The notes under the pieces: generated by a model | What the model was told of the DNA's origin: nothing | What the model saw: only the letters and a program-made list of their open reading frames with translations | The model's database searches: none | NCBI GenBank assembly: GCA_012845835.1 | Contig: JABAKD010000029.1 | Location: 15,665,453-15,729,452 of the forward strand | Length of the DNA: 64,000 nucleotides | Origin: Undaria pinnatifida | Lineage: Eukaryota > Sar > Phaeophyceae > Laminariales > Alariaceae | Direction: 5' to 3' | Shown here: piece by piece, positions 21,141 through 32,668 of the stretch | Position numbering within the stretch: the stretch's first letter is position 1 | How the letters are laid out: every line of letters begins with the position of its first letter | Program-made: the position numbers and the translations under genes

Positions 21141-21170
21141 TAACCCTAACCCTAACCCTAACCCTAACCC
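21141..21170 (-). repeat. Telomeric (TAACCC)5 insertion inside LINE-A
   Basis: Exactly five TAACCC units lie between CATGC and AAGAGACTGAAG. The related copy at 31503-31520 has CATGCCCAAGAGACGAAAG with no telomeric DNA. The insertion therefore came after the LINE or was picked up during its copying. Confidence 0.9.
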
Positions 21171-22127
21171 AAGAGACTGAAGTCTGGGTTTGGCCATCAT
21201 CGTCTTGAAAGTTGGGGGCCTTCCAATGGTCGTCACAAGATTGCGTGAGACCGAGACCGCCCTGAATTGTTCGCCATGTTGCGTTCTCTCCCCAGCGCCA
21301 TTGATGATGCACTTTACTGGTACCCTCTATAAGCCCAATGCCGTCTTTAGCCAGTGACCTGGGGTCTGCTAGCTTGACAGTTTTTTTGCTCTTTCCTTTC
21401 CTCGCTCTCTCTTTTGTCTTGTCTCTTCTTCTTGCTTTTCGTGTCTTTTCTTTTATTTCCTATCCTTTTTCGTTCATGCTTTCCCTTTCTTCTCTTTTCT
21501 TTTGTTTCCCGCATTATTATTTTCATTTTTTGCTTTTTTGCTTTTCCAGTTGACTTGCGTCAGTCGTGCATGTGCGCAGTAATATATACTACGTGTGATA
21601 CATACGTGGTATTCTTTCTTGGGTGGCAAGCGCAATCATCGGTTTTTCCATGCGCGAGTAGTGAGACGTATGCACCGGTATGGACCTGGCACATAGTAGA
21701 CTGACTCCTGATTTCACTCTTTTTTATGTTTCTGGTGGAGACATGAATTGCGTCAGCTGTTATATATGCGTGTACCACCTTGGGTTGTTTGTGTTTTTTC
21801 ACGGGGGGTATTCCTCAGCTCCAGCGAGACTGGAGCCTGTCCTGTGACCACGGACTTGATTATGCAAGTTAATGTGAGAACCACAACCACAACATGTCGC
21901 ACACAGTCACTGCTGTGGTTCTCCATGGCCGCCTCTTCGCCTTAGCTTACTCGGCCAGCTTCTTCGCACTTGCTTTCGTTGACACTCTATTCCAATCGGT
22001 TCTCCTTCTCCCCCGTCCCCAAACAACAAAATGCTCCACGCAGCTTGCGGTGCGAATCTGCAAAACAAAAAATTCTCGTACATGAAGACTAGACTATACC
22101 ACGTACATACGTACATACTATGAAAAT

Positions 22128-23110
22128 AAAATTCACTCCAGCTGTGAGATCAATGATTCTGTCGAACCTTATATTTGCAAGCCGTGAGTGATACTCCGAT
22201 TGCGCGTATCACTGGGTGTGTCGTCATAAAGGGTACAGGTCGACGACTTCGCTTGGAACTACAGTCCAGGGACAACAGGTCGGTCGCCCCGGTGGCGTAC
22301 CAGGTTGACCTCGAGCCTGGTATAGTTCAGTTTCGTGAGTTCGATCCCCGCCGAGTGCACACTCGTATAAAATCATTGGGACTTTTTCTCGTGCACAAAT
22401 TGACTTGCGGAAGGCGCGAGAGCGTGAGTTAGCAACACTCGATGAAAAATCGACGAGCAGTGGGAGTGCTGAACCCTATGCGCGATAAAAATTGAAGGCA
22501 AGAACCGGGGGGAAGAAGGGACGACATCTGTGATTGTGACCACGGCTTGTCCAGAAGGAGCTGGAAAGTAGAAGCATGCGAAAAAAGAGGGTAATGTTAC
22601 TCAGTCTGTGCGCGGGAACTATGTTTTTGAGTGGGACAAAATCTGGCAGCTGTGGTGGAAGGAATGCATAGGGTCATAGAGACTCGAGTGTATCCTACAA
22701 GTGGTATGACCGTTGAGGGGAGGGTTGAGGTTTCATGGGCGTGGGAGCCTGTGTTTGATCATGAGGGAGCAGGGGGGCCGCAGGTGGGGCAACTCAATTT
22801 GTGTGCGGAAGCTATAAATCTTTTTCATGGAACAAATCTGGCGGTTGTGGAAGGAATCCATCAGTTTGTCTGTACCTGGTGTATCCTGTAAGTCGTACAA
22901 CCAGTGAGGAGAGGGCGGGGTGTTCGAAGGGGTAGGGGGTGGGGGGTTGAAAGGCAATTTTCAACAGTTTTAGGTCGCATACTATCATGTAGCGGCTTGC
23001 CATACGCGTCGTGCTAGGTCCAGGCGATGGTGCAGGTGGTGGGGAAGGAGGGGGCATTTGGGGCGGGGGGGGTGGGGGGTGAATTGCAGCGTACACATAA
23101 TGTACCAGAT
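22128..23110 (+). repeat. Family B copy interrupted by a SINE
   Basis: It starts at ATTCACTCCAGCTGTGAGAT and follows the family B order through GACAAAATCTGGCAGCTGTG and the G-rich blocks to about 23110. A SINE at 22282-22587 splits the block AGGGACAACAG / GGTAATGTTACTCAGTCTGT, which is continuous in other copies, so the SINE is younger. Confidence 0.85.
22282..22587 (+). mobile_element. tRNA-derived SINE
   Basis: Head GGTCGCCCCGGTGGCG with A-box TGGCGTACCAGG and B-box GAGTTCGATCCCC. The body has CGCGAGAGCGTGAGTTAG and CTATGCGCGATAAAAATTGA. The tail has TGACCACGGCTTGTCCAGA and a short A-run. It is nested in family B. Confidence 0.9.
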
Positions 23111-23596
23111 GTGTTGTCGTTGTTTTCACATTATTAAACCATTACTATTGCTTTCTATATATATATTTTTTTTTTTTTTTTGCTTTATTGCTTTCTATAT
23201 ACGAAGTAATAGTCTATACCCAACGACATCAATACACCCAGAGTCCAAATGCGATATTCATCTTAGAGAGATACGAATTTTGTCTTCACAGACGACGACT
23301 GCTGTGGAACAGAGTAAACTAAACAACAGTCGCAATTCATCGAGGTAAGGCAACTGAAGCGCCAACGAGAACTCAACAAAACAAGCCAGACCATGCATGT
23401 GTGTAAATTGTGATATTATAAAGTGTGTAAATTGCAATATTACAGTACGACGTGAAAATTCTAGACTAAGTATCCAAGGATCATAGTCGTGCGGTAATGT
23501 GTAGGTAAAGATGATGGGACAAGCAGAACGCCCCACATCTCACTACCTTGCTCTACCTTGCGCTACCCTGCGCTACCCTGCTCTTTGTTTATTTCT
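23111..23596. other. Mostly unique; T-run and short tandem repeat
   Basis: It contains a 15-16 bp T-run at 23167-23182, partly repeated TTGCTTTCTATATA flanks, and four copies of a GCTACCCTGC-like 10-mer at 23549-23583. No gene seen. Confidence 0.5.
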
Positions 23597-24005
23597 CTAT
23601 TTGACTTACGTCTGTCGTGCGTATGCGTAGAATTAGAAACTACGTGTAATATTTACGTGGTAGTCTTGTTTGGGTGGCAAGCGGTATTATAGTCCGTTTC
23701 TTCAGGCGTAAGCAATGAGACGTATGCACCCGTATGGACCTGGCACATCGTAGACTGCCTCCCGATTTCACTTTTATAAGTTTCTGAATTGCGTCAGCTG
23801 TGATATATTATAGAAATTAAAATACTGTGATATATGCGTGTATCACCTTGGGTTGTTGTACTCCGGTGTATTTAATAGCTGTGATATTTGCGTGTATCAC
23901 CTTGGGTTATTTGTGTTTTTCCCTGGGGTTTTCCTCAGCTCCAGAGTCACTGGAGCCTGTCTTGTGACTACGTAGTTGATTATTTGAGATAGTGTGAGAA
24001 CAACC
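23597..24005 (+). mobile_element. LINE-A 3' fragment with internal duplication
   Basis: It runs from the TTGACTTACGTCTGTCGTGC block to GTGTGAGAACAACC. The segment GTGATATATGCGTGTATCACCTTGGGTTGTT is present twice (about 23820 and 23882), separated by a short filler. The tail is almost absent. Confidence 0.8.
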
Positions 24006-24470
24006 CTGAAGCCCTGTTATCTCTGTCATTTAGTATTTTATGTGTATGGAAATAATGTATAAAAGCTTTGACTCTATCCAGCGAGCCGTGAGGAGAGACC
24101 AACCAAAGACACCATAACCCACGAGGGGCACGCCTCCCAACACCGACCAACCACGCATCCCCCACTCGAAGTACCACTACGTACACGGGGGTTTGCTATG
24201 AAGGGTGGTTGGGCAATTCACAAGGTGATTGATGTATTATAATAGCGTTATACATTTTTATCTTCCGTACTGCTACTAGTAACTGCTGCTTTAGTACGAA
24301 ATATACCTGGTAGTATTAATCAAGACGGTAATGGCGTGTGGGTTGCAAATGTACCATGTAACAAAGATGACAATGTGCAACATTTAGAGTCACATCACTA
24401 AGCCTGGAAAATGTGGGATGTAAACCGGGTAGTATACCTACAACGCGGAAAACCAACCAGCACATAATAA
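24006..24470. other. No gene seen
   Basis: Unique sequence between LINE-A and family G. A 68-codon minus ORF (23980-24186) has no recognisable motif. Confidence 0.3.
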
Positions 24471-24720
24471 ACAGCATATGGCCACATACATCACCTCGCA
24501 TGCTGTATTTGGCAATACGTATCTCTTGCGTATAATTAGCGATGTCGATAATAATGGTGACTGTATGATGATGGTGACAAACACAGTGCATGACCACATC
24601 ACCTCGCCTGTTGCATTTGACAATACGTATATCTTTCTTATAATTAGCGATGTCAGAAAATAATGGTACCTACAAATATTCTATAAAATATTCTAGCTTT
24701 CGATCGATGTATCATACAAC
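24471..24720 (+). repeat. Family G, two direct units
   Basis: Two roughly 75-bp units (about 24480-24558 and 24592-24668) share CACATCACCTCGC, CAATACGTAT and TATAATTAGCGATGTC. A third copy lies on the minus strand at 41930-42075, where the shared region extends into the AATATTCT and CTTTCGATCGATGTA flank. The class is unknown. Confidence 0.7.
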
Positions 24721-24857
24721 AACAAACTATGAAGATTTAACACGTTATTTACTACACTTAAACACTGGGTTGCATGCTGCATCTAACATCAAACCTTCTA
24801 GAATAGTAAACATTACAAGCCAGATGATATAAAGGGATGTCTTATTGCTTCAATCGT

Positions 24858-25147
24858 CAGGTTTGTCCCCTTTGAGAATTTATAGTTTCCGCGCACATAT
24901 TGAAATGTCCCCCCCCCCCCCCCCCTCCCCTCCCCCTCCACTGACCTCTTTTTCATAACAAACCCCAACCCTTTCCCCCCCCCCGCCCCTCCGTCCCCCG
25001 ATCCCCCCCCCCCCCCTTCCGCCTACTCTGTCCAAACGCCCCACTCACAATCAAAATCGGCCTGAGTAATAAACACCTATACGCAGTTGATACCACGTCA
25101 TTATCTTTCTGACCATCCATGACGAATGTTTCAATTATTTCCCCCCC

Positions 25148-25184
<37 letters not shown>

Positions 25185-26185
25185 AACGCCCCCTCTTTTC
25201 CGACCACCTACACGATCGCCTAGACCTAGCACCACGCGTATAACAAGCTGCTACATATCTTTGATCTCACAGCCGAAGTGTATTTGAATATTATTTGTGA
25301 CCTAAACCTCCTAAAACTCTCCCCCCTCCCCCCCCCTCTTGCTCTCCCTTACTCAAACGCCCCACCAAATATCGAAATCCGCCACATTAATAAACACTTC
25401 ACGCACAGGATATCACCTCATTATCTTTCGAGAGCCATCCATGCCGCTGTGTCCCCCCCCCCCCCGCCTCGAACGCCCCTTTCTTCCCCATCACCCGCAC
25501 CTTCGCCTAGACCTAGCACCACACGTATAACAAACCCCTGACCTAAAGCCCTTCCCCCCCCCCCCCCCCCGCCCCCCGCCCCCGCCCCCACCCCCCACCC
25601 TCCCCCCCCAACCCATCCCAACCCCACCCCCTCGAACACTTCACCCTCTCTTTACTCACTGATTGTACGACTTACCCCAGAATATACACGATAAACTGAT
25701 GTATTATTTCCAAAAATGTCACATTTATCCCCTCGAAATAATGTATAGTTTCCAGGCACATATCGAGCTGCCCCCCCCCCCCCCCTCCCCGCCCCCAATA
25801 ATATACTGGTGCCAAAACCATCAGATTTATCCCCTCGAAAGGATTTATAGCTTACATGCACAAATTGCCCCTTTCCCCCCCCCCCCCCCCGCCCCCCTCC
25901 AAACCCGCTCGCTTTTGATCAAAACCAGCCCCCCCCTTTGCCTTCACAGCTGTCAGATTTTGTCCCCCTCAGAAACGGGTTTTAGAGTTTCCGCGCACAG
26001 ACTGACTAAAATCATCCTGTTGACCCTGATAGCTACACTGTAGCTGTAAGGGGAGTCGCCGACCTATATCCTTTTAATGAGGACACACAACTCGTAATGC
26101 GCGCGATCGGAGTATCACACACAGTTTGCAAAGATGAGTTTCGACGAAATCTTCGATCTCACAGCTGGAGTGTATTTTAATTTTT
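24858..26185 (-). repeat. Family B cluster, minus strand, with poly-C tracts
   Basis: Several degenerate minus copies lie end to end. The best preserved (25660-26185) runs from ACTCACTGATTGTACGACTT to the GCTGTGAGATC signature. Poly-C tracts occur at 24909-24925, 24975-25018, 25140-25182, 25551-25610 and 25770-25890. They correspond to the G-runs of plus copies. Collapsed or misread homopolymers are possible here. Confidence 0.75.
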
Positions 26186-26197
26186 TAATTATAAAAA

Positions 26198-26375
26198 ATG
26201 AAATACACTCCATCCAGCTGTGAGATCGACTATTTAGCCGTAAAAACTTATCTTTGCAAGCTGTGTGTGATACTCCGATCCCGCGTATTACGGGTTGTGT
26301 GTCCTCATCAAGGATATACGTCGGCAATTCCCCTTGCAACTACAGCAGTGCAGCTATCAGGGTCAAGACGGGACG
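26198..26375 (+). repeat. Family B 5' part, head-to-head with previous copy
   Basis: It begins GAAATACACTCCATCCAGCTG directly after the 5' end of the minus copy, with only about 15 bp between them. The pair forms an inverted repeat of about 170 bp per arm. Confidence 0.85.
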
Positions 26376-26599
26376 CATGGTGCACCTTACGTGATTTTGG
26401 CTCATGTCTCACATAACAAACATATGATATGTATGGACGAATCGATGTATTGAATATGTTTTTTTCGCGCATAGGATATGTTAACTGTTGATGTTGCTGA
26501 CGACTTTGTCTAGAATTTATATAGGAAGAAAAATACCAGAAACCTCACGCACACGCGTGTTTGTAGGATTCATGAAGAAACGGTGCACCGTAAAGAAAC
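26376..26599. other. No gene seen
   Basis: Short unique stretch between family B and family E. Confidence 0.3.
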
Positions 26600-27060
26600 A
26601 GTAGAAGAACAGCGGTTTTTTTCGCCTCAAGAAAAAGCGCGAGAACTGTATAAACCCGCCATTTAAACGGTTTTTTGATACGGCGCACCGCGGATAAACC
26701 GCGGTTTCGTGAGTGCCCCCACAATAGCTTGAAACCCGTCCGAAGGGGCGGTTTTGTGCGGTTTGTTCATACGGTGCACCGGCGTGAAAATACGGTATTA
26801 TAGGGTTTTCCCCATGGGGATTAGCCCCGCACCATGTAGGTAAACCGTTCAACGGGGAACCGTACCGAACCGCACCGTACGATATGTCACAAAATCGATC
26901 GGCACCGCCAGATTTGCTACAAAATCTGAGAGCCGCACCGAACCGCACAGTAGGATTCCTTATTCCGGAAATCGCACCGAACCGCAACGTAGAATTTTCT
27001 AATTGCCAAAGCCGCACCGAATTGTACCGTAGGATTAACCATAGAACACCGCCAGGCACC
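26600..27060. repeat. Family E: CCGCACCGAACCGCAC repeat region
   Basis: ACCGCACCGAACCGCACCGTA-like words recur in both orientations (for example AAACGGTTTTTTGATACGG and GGTGCACCG in the left part). The right part has three units at 26933, 26972 and 27012, 39-40 bp apart, each followed by GTAGGATT or GTAGAATT. Related pieces lie at 19700-19960 and 28385-28490. The dyad-rich structure suggests a foldback element; the class is unknown. Confidence 0.65.
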
Positions 27061-27079
27061 TCCGCGATGTGCATGGGGT

Positions 27080-28110
27080 GTCAGAGGAGGCCATGGCGAA
27101 CGTCGTGCTCGAACGCTGGCGGGACAGAACCTTTCGAACAGGAAAGCGAGGTGCCTTTGGGCAAATCAGTTGCGGACGTGTTGCCTGCACACGATGCCGA
27201 AACTATCAAGTCCAGCAAAACGCAGCACAGACTGGGTAAACTGAAAACCGAGATCATTGTAAGAGGTACGTCGCTTAGTTGGACCAGCTCCCAGGGGCGA
27301 GACCCCAGCGAGAAACACAGGCGACTCTCAAGGCGAGAAGGAGACGCGAGGCTTGGCCAATGCCCGGCAATGGAGTCAATCGGTGTCAGGGGCTACCTCT
27401 TTCCTAAGGGCGGGGCTTGTAGACTCAGCTAGAACCATCCCCGCATCACAGGTCGTGACGGCGGGGAAGAGGTTTTTTTTAAAGAAGGGCTTCCTGGCCC
27501 CGAGGTTCCCATGCTGCGGTGAAGCGGAGGTTAATACGCGGCATGCACGACTGTGTCACCGATCGGGCGCGGAGGTGAACCAGCGCCAATCCCTTTTGCA
27601 AGCGCTCTCCCGTACCCGTAAGAAGATTTCAATACGTCACCAAGTGGAAAGCGGTGCCCCATTCCACGCCAACAGGGACTTGCGAATGGACATCGTTATC
27701 CAAGCGGGTGGCCTCCGAGATGCAGCGGCATCAGATTATCCGGACAAGTCGATACTCCTCAACGTCACGCATGCGCACCAACAGGAGGGGGTCCACCTGC
27801 GGAAAGGTATCGCGGATCGAAACGGATAGGCTGCTTCCGTTTCCGAGGCGAGCAAGCGCAACGACGACGTTCGTCCGGGAAAGGTGCCCTTCAACGAGCA
27901 GCTACACACTCGTCACCATCGCAGCGGAAAGCTTTATACGCCTCGGCAAAGAAGGCAGCGACCTGATCGACCAGGTAGCGGCGAGCATCATTGGAGGGAC
28001 GAACGCATCGTCCCTATCGAGGAAAGGCCTGTGCAAAAAGCTCCATTTCCAAATCATCTCTGTGACCACTCAGGTCGCGATTTCGGGCACAGTTCATTGA
28101 TATAAAGTAG
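27080..28110 (+). pseudogene. RLE-type non-LTR retroelement C-terminal fragment
   Basis: Three frames in order give TSFLRAGLVDSARTIPASQV, then a Cys-His segment CCGEAEVNTRHARLCHRSG, then RTRKKISIRHQVESGAPFHA, MDIVIQAGGLRDAAASDYPD and KSILLNVTHAHQQEGVHLRK, then after a TAG (27828) and a frameshift FIRLGKEGSDLIDQVAASII and FQIISVTTQVAISG. A Cys/His finger followed by a PD-(D/E)xK-like block is how R2-group elements end: finger plus restriction-like endonuclease. Assignment to that group is inference; the RT itself is missing upstream. Confidence 0.6.
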
Positions 28111-28384
28111 CTCTGACGGACCACCACGCGCGAGGGGGAAGGGAGAAAGAAGCGGGAGGACTACGGCCAATGGCGTGGGGTGGAAACGTCGATGAGGATT
28201 TAGATAAACTTTTAATAGTGGCTAAATCAAATGTAAGGAAAGCAAGCACTATTAATATATTAATAGATTAAAAGAGAAGATCTGGCGAAAGAGAATATGG
28301 AAATGGTTGGCAGAAGATACCACTGCTTTGTGGGAAGATATTCGACTTACATCGGAACGGCATCTACGGTATACTGTCGGAGGG
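28111..28384. other. No gene seen
   Basis: Unique, AT-rich around 28200-28280 with repeated TATTAATATATTAATAG. Confidence 0.3.
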
Positions 28385-28490
28385 CAAACATAATAATAAT
28401 ACCCAAACACCGCACCGAACCGCACCGGAAGAATTCTTTTGGAACCATATCGAACCGAACCGTAGGGTTTTCGGTTTAAAAAAAACCGCG
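28385..28490 (+). repeat. Family E fragment
   Basis: Contains CACCGCACCGAACCGCACCG followed by GAAGAATTCTTTTGG and CGAACCGAACCGTAGGGTTTTC, matching the repeat words at 26933-27040. Confidence 0.65.
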
Positions 28491-28849
28491 CAGTGCACGG
28501 ACGGATAACCGAAGAGAGCCCTGCATATTAGTGGTTGGTTCTGTGGTTTGGCTTTTACGTGGGTCGGGATTTCGAATAGTTTGCAAAAAATCAAAATCAA
28601 GAGGAATTACCTGCTGAAAAAGCCTTACAGCGATTCGAGTTGACGAGGAGGGAAGAAACACGAAGTTTCTTTCTTTTTCTCGCAATAGAAGAAGTGAAGA
28701 CACGTATCGTAGCGGAGAGGGGGGTGGGGGGTCAACTAAAGTGATCACGGGTATGAGTTACGCCCAGGGAGGGAGAAGAAGCGAAACGCGCAGAGACAAC
28801 CAGACGGGATGAGCAATACAGTATGCGTGTATAGTCTAGTCTACATACG

Positions 28850-28968
28850 AAAATCAAAAAATAAAATACACTCCATCTGTGAGATCGAATATATTGTCGA
28901 AACTCATATTTGCAAGCGGTGGGTGATACTTCGATCGCGCGGATTACGGGTTGTGTGTCCTCATTACA
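28850..28968 (+). repeat. Family B 5' fragment
   Basis: Matches the first 110 bp of family B (TACACTCCATCTGTGAGATC to GTGTGTCCTCATT). Confidence 0.85.
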
Positions 28969-29689
28969 CATATGCAACAGCATCGTCAGCTTGCCCAGTG
29001 TCTTTCGTGACTCTTTATCCTTATTGGAGAGGTACCTGGTACATACTTGTACATATCTCGTGACCATACGGACTTCTGTGCAACAGAAGGTATACAAGAT
29101 TAAAGTGTACCAATACCACAACTACATAATAAACAAGTTAAAGAAGACAGAGAATTCTGACTTACCAATGTGTAGCAAACAACAACCGAAATGCACCTAC
29201 CTGGTAACGTGTCGTGAAGATGTCCAAACTCGTTCGTAGCGCCTTAGCCCGAACACCGATCTCTTGCAGTTTATTTTTGGAAGCGTTTATCAACGGAGAT
29301 CTAGGGCCAGCCGGGGTGTGGGTCGGGGTGTGGGTCGCACACGCTGATAAATATGATGATACGCGTTGCACGCTGCTGCCGCCTTAATACGCAAGTGATC
29401 GATGGTCCGATCATCGCTTGGTCTCCTGTGTCTGGCCATCATCGCTTTTAGTCGTCGGTATGTCGCAACCCGCGAAGTTAAACTTCACTAAAATGACTTT
29501 TTTCGTCCCTCGGTCAAAATGAATCCTGTTTGGAAATTATTTTGTAGTTGATCTGTCCACCTGTACCGCTGACACAGGATGATGCAGCAAGCTTATCCGT
29601 GCGCATCCTCCAACGATCTTTCACCACGGAAGTTCCTAACGTTGGCTTTTCCGCGAACATGTTCTTTACAATAACTGCTCGTTCCACCC
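28969..29689. other. No gene recognised; possible 5' part of LINE-A
   Basis: Sequence from about 29400 to 29690 directly precedes the RT frame and may be decayed LINE-A coding sequence, but I could not recognise an endonuclease domain in it. Confidence 0.3.
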
Positions 29690-32237
29690 ATCGATATTGA
29701 GTACAGTCCTCCCAATCAGTGTGTCGATATCATATACAGGGCCCGATGGTCTCCCGGCCGAGCTCTTGAAGGTTTTGGCCGACGAAGGAGAATGGAACAC
29801 CCTCGGAAACTTCCACGATATCATCGTCGCTGTGTGGAGGGGGGATGGCGTACCGCAACAATGGAAATATGCAACGATTAAGGTGCTTCACAAGAAGAAA
29901 GACCGGACTGAGTGTGGCAATTATCGTCACATCTCCTTCGTGGCTCACGCCGGCAAAGTACTCCTCAAAGTCATCGCTGGTCGCCTGACTGAGTGACTAT
30001 TGCGAACGCGAGAACATTCTGCCAGAGGAACAGTGTTGGTTCAGACGCCAACGCTCGACGGTTGACATGATGTTCGTAGTACGACGACTGCAGGAACTGG
30101 CGCGGAAGAAGGACACCCCCTTGTACATGTGCTTTATCGACCTCACCAAAGCATACGACTCCGTCGACCGAAGCCTTCTGTGGGATGTCCTTGCTCGTTT
30201 TTGCGTGCCACCGAGAACGCTCGACGTCATCCGCCATTTCCACGACAGTATGCAAGCATTCGTGCGGCTGGATGATGGAGAGTGCTCGGATAAGTTCGAC
30301 GTGGGGCAAGGTCTCAGGCAAGGATGCGTGCTCGCGCCACTGCTGATTAACATGTTTTTCACGGGTACTGCGTGTGGCCGAGAAACGTTTCCTCGCTGAT
30401 GCAGCCATCACGGACAACATGGTGCAGCTCCAGCGAAAGGAGGAAGGCGAGAAGAAGGACAGGCAAAGTCGACGGACGGAAGGGAAGGGATGGGGAGGGG
30501 GTGCAGAGATTTTGGGGTATGCTGTACGCGGATGATGCGGGCATAAGTATCGCGATAATCAGAAGGGCTGGAGAGGATTATGACTGTGATCGTGACTGCG
30601 TGCTCGTCGTTCGGGCTTACAGTATCCGATGCAAAAACAGAGATAATGTGCGTGGAAAACAAAAGCGGGGGGAAGGTGTGCTTCAAGATCAATGCAGCCG
30701 GCCAGATATGCGAACAAAAAATCCAGTTTGTATACTTGGACGGAACTATCACCGCAAACAGAGACCTAAGCATTAAAATGACGCGGCGTCTTCAGAGGGC
30801 CTGGGCGTGCTTCCAGCAGTACAAGAAAATCTATGATCGCCCATGTGTGCGTTCACGGTTGAAGGTGCGGTTGCTGAAAGTTGAGGTGGTCGAGACACTG
30901 CTGTACGGTTGCATGACGTGGAGCCCGAAGAAGCCTGACTATGACAGGCTACGACGGGTTCACCGCTCCATGCTCCTCCGCTGCCTTGAATGGCGGAAAC
31001 GGAAGTGCGACGACCACACCCTCTCGTACGCCAACGCGCTTGCCCAGACAGGTTCCGAGAGCGTTTGAGGCGATAGTGCGCAAACGGAGGATTGTGTTTG
31101 GGGGATTCGTCGCACGTATGTGGGAGGAGCGTCTGCCACAGAGTGTGATGTTTGGGGAATTTGTTGGGGGTAAGGGCTACTCAGTGGGGCAAGAGAAAGA
31201 CTGGATGAATCATCCGAAGGAGGATATGTCGGTCTTTGGAATGAAACTCGAAGGACATGGCGAAAGGCTTCTCAGAAGGCTGGCAGATGGTTTCTACGAG
31301 TAGAGGAGGGAGCCGAGTTGTTCATGCGGAATTGGCATAAAATGGAGAGACGAAAAGCTGCAGAGCGACGCGCAAAAGCTGCGGCAGCGCCATCCACCGT
31401 TGGCATCTCCAAGCGGGCGGTGGGGGGGGGAAGGGGGGGGGGGAGGGGGGAGGGGGGGAGGGGGAAAGGGAGGAAGGGGGGAGGAGGGGAAGGGGGGGGC
31501 GTCATGCCCAAGAGACGAAAGTCTGGGTTGCCATCATCGTATTGAAAGTTGTGGGCGTTGCGATGGCCGTCACAAGATTGCATAAGACCGCCATGACTTC
31601 TTCGCCATGGCGCGTTTTCTCCCAGGTGCCATTGATGATGGACGTGATACCCTATGTTAGCCCAATGCCATTCTTAGTCAATTCTTAGGGTCTGCTATTA
31701 ATAGTATAACATTTTTCTTCCTTTTCTTTTTCTTTTTCCTTTTTCTCTTGTTTTTCCTCGCTTCTTGCTTCCTCTTCTTGTCTTGTCTTTTCTTGCTTTT
31801 CTTGTCTTTTTCTTCTCTTTCTCTTTCTTTTGTTTTGTTTCGTTTTCTTTTCTTTTCTTTCCTTTCCGTTATCTTCGTTTCTTTTTTTTGTTTCTTTTCT
31901 CTAATTGACTTACGCCTGTCGTGCGTATGCGTAGTGCTAAATACTACGTGTAAAATATACGTGGTAGTCTTCCTTGGGTGGCAATCGGAATAGTTGGTTT
32001 CTCCAGGCGTGAGTAATGGGACGTATGCACCGGCATGGACGTGGCACATCGTAGACTGGCTCCCGATTTCACTTTTATATGTTCCTGGTGGAGGCATGAA
32101 TTGCGTCATCTGTGATCTATGCTTGTACCACCTTGGGTTGATTGTGCGTTTTTCCCTGGGGTATTCCTCAGCTCCAGAGTGACTGACTGGAGAGCCTGTC
32201 CTGTGACCACGGACTTCATTATGCGAGTTAATGTGAG

Positions 32238-32325
<88 letters not shown>
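29690..32325 (+). mobile_element. LINE-A, longest copy, with RT and (CAA)n tail
   Basis: This copy holds the reverse transcriptase, the post-RT basic region, the G-rich tract (31415-31500), the CATGCCCAAGAGACGAAAG block, the pyrimidine tract (31705-31900), the conserved 3' block and a (CAA)n tail of about 85 bp (32238-32325). The 5' end is truncated or decayed, since no endonuclease is visible. The long pure tail suggests the 3' end is young compared with the broken ORF. Confidence 0.9.
29697..31306 (+). pseudogene. LINE-A reverse transcriptase (non-LTR) pseudogene
   Basis: The RT copies element RNA at a nicked target. In order I read [36 protein letters not shown] and [20 protein letters not shown], then a frame change, [20 protein letters not shown] with LTKAYDSVD (motif A), [20 protein letters not shown] (motif B), another shift, GMLYADDAGIS (motif C, YADD at 30525-30536), then SFGLTVSDAKTEIMC, RRLQRAWACFQQYKKIYDRP and RLLKVEVVETLLYGCMTW. 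Frame changes occur near 30000-30060, 30365, 30500-30580 and 31065. The basic C-terminus follows in a third frame. This order is standard for non-LTR RTs with an AP-type endonuclease (jockey/I-like groups). The clade is not determined. Confidence 0.85.
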
Positions 32326-32327
<2 letters not shown>

Positions 32328-32384
32328 CCGGTACATTCCACAGCTGTCAGATTTGATTTCCCTTTGTTCAAAAAATTATATTAT

Positions 32385-32530
32385 AAAAAGCTGTGAGATC
32401 GAAGATTTCGTCGAAACTCATCTTTGCAAGCTGTGTGTGATACTCCGATCGCGCGCATTACGAGTTGTGTGTCCTCATTTATATTATAAAATATGAAAAT
32501 ACACTCCAGCTGTGAGATCGAATATTTTGT
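32385..32530 (+). repeat. Family B, two short direct 5' pieces
   Basis: Two starts (GCTGTGAGATCGAAGATTTC at about 32391 and CTCCAGCTGTGAGATCGAAT at about 32505) lie about 110 bp apart; the second breaks off after about 30 bp. Confidence 0.85.
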
Positions 32531-32559
32531 ATGTATAGTCTATTACCTTCATTTAATGA

Positions 32560-32668
32560 GGACACACAACATCCCGTAATACGCGAGATCGGAATATCAC
32601 CTACACCTTGCAGAGATGAGTTTCGACAAAATCTTCGATCTCACCGCTCGCTGGAGTAGACTATATTT
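32560..32668 (-). repeat. Family B 5' fragment, inverted
   Basis: Matches the minus strand of the first 110 bp of family B, facing the plus copy at 32385-32530. With it, it forms a third inverted family B pair in the window. Confidence 0.8.

Larger units (their letters stand above)
20435..21894 (+). mobile_element. LINE-A copy with RT C-terminal ORF and full 3' region
   Basis: It starts inside the RT C-terminal part and runs through the G-rich tract, the CAAGAGACTGAAGTCTGG block, the pyrimidine tract (21380-21550) and the conserved 3' block. It ends at a short degenerate tail (ACCACAACCACAAC). A telomeric insertion of five TAACCC units sits at 21141-21170. It corresponds closely to 30836-32325. 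Confidence 0.85.
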
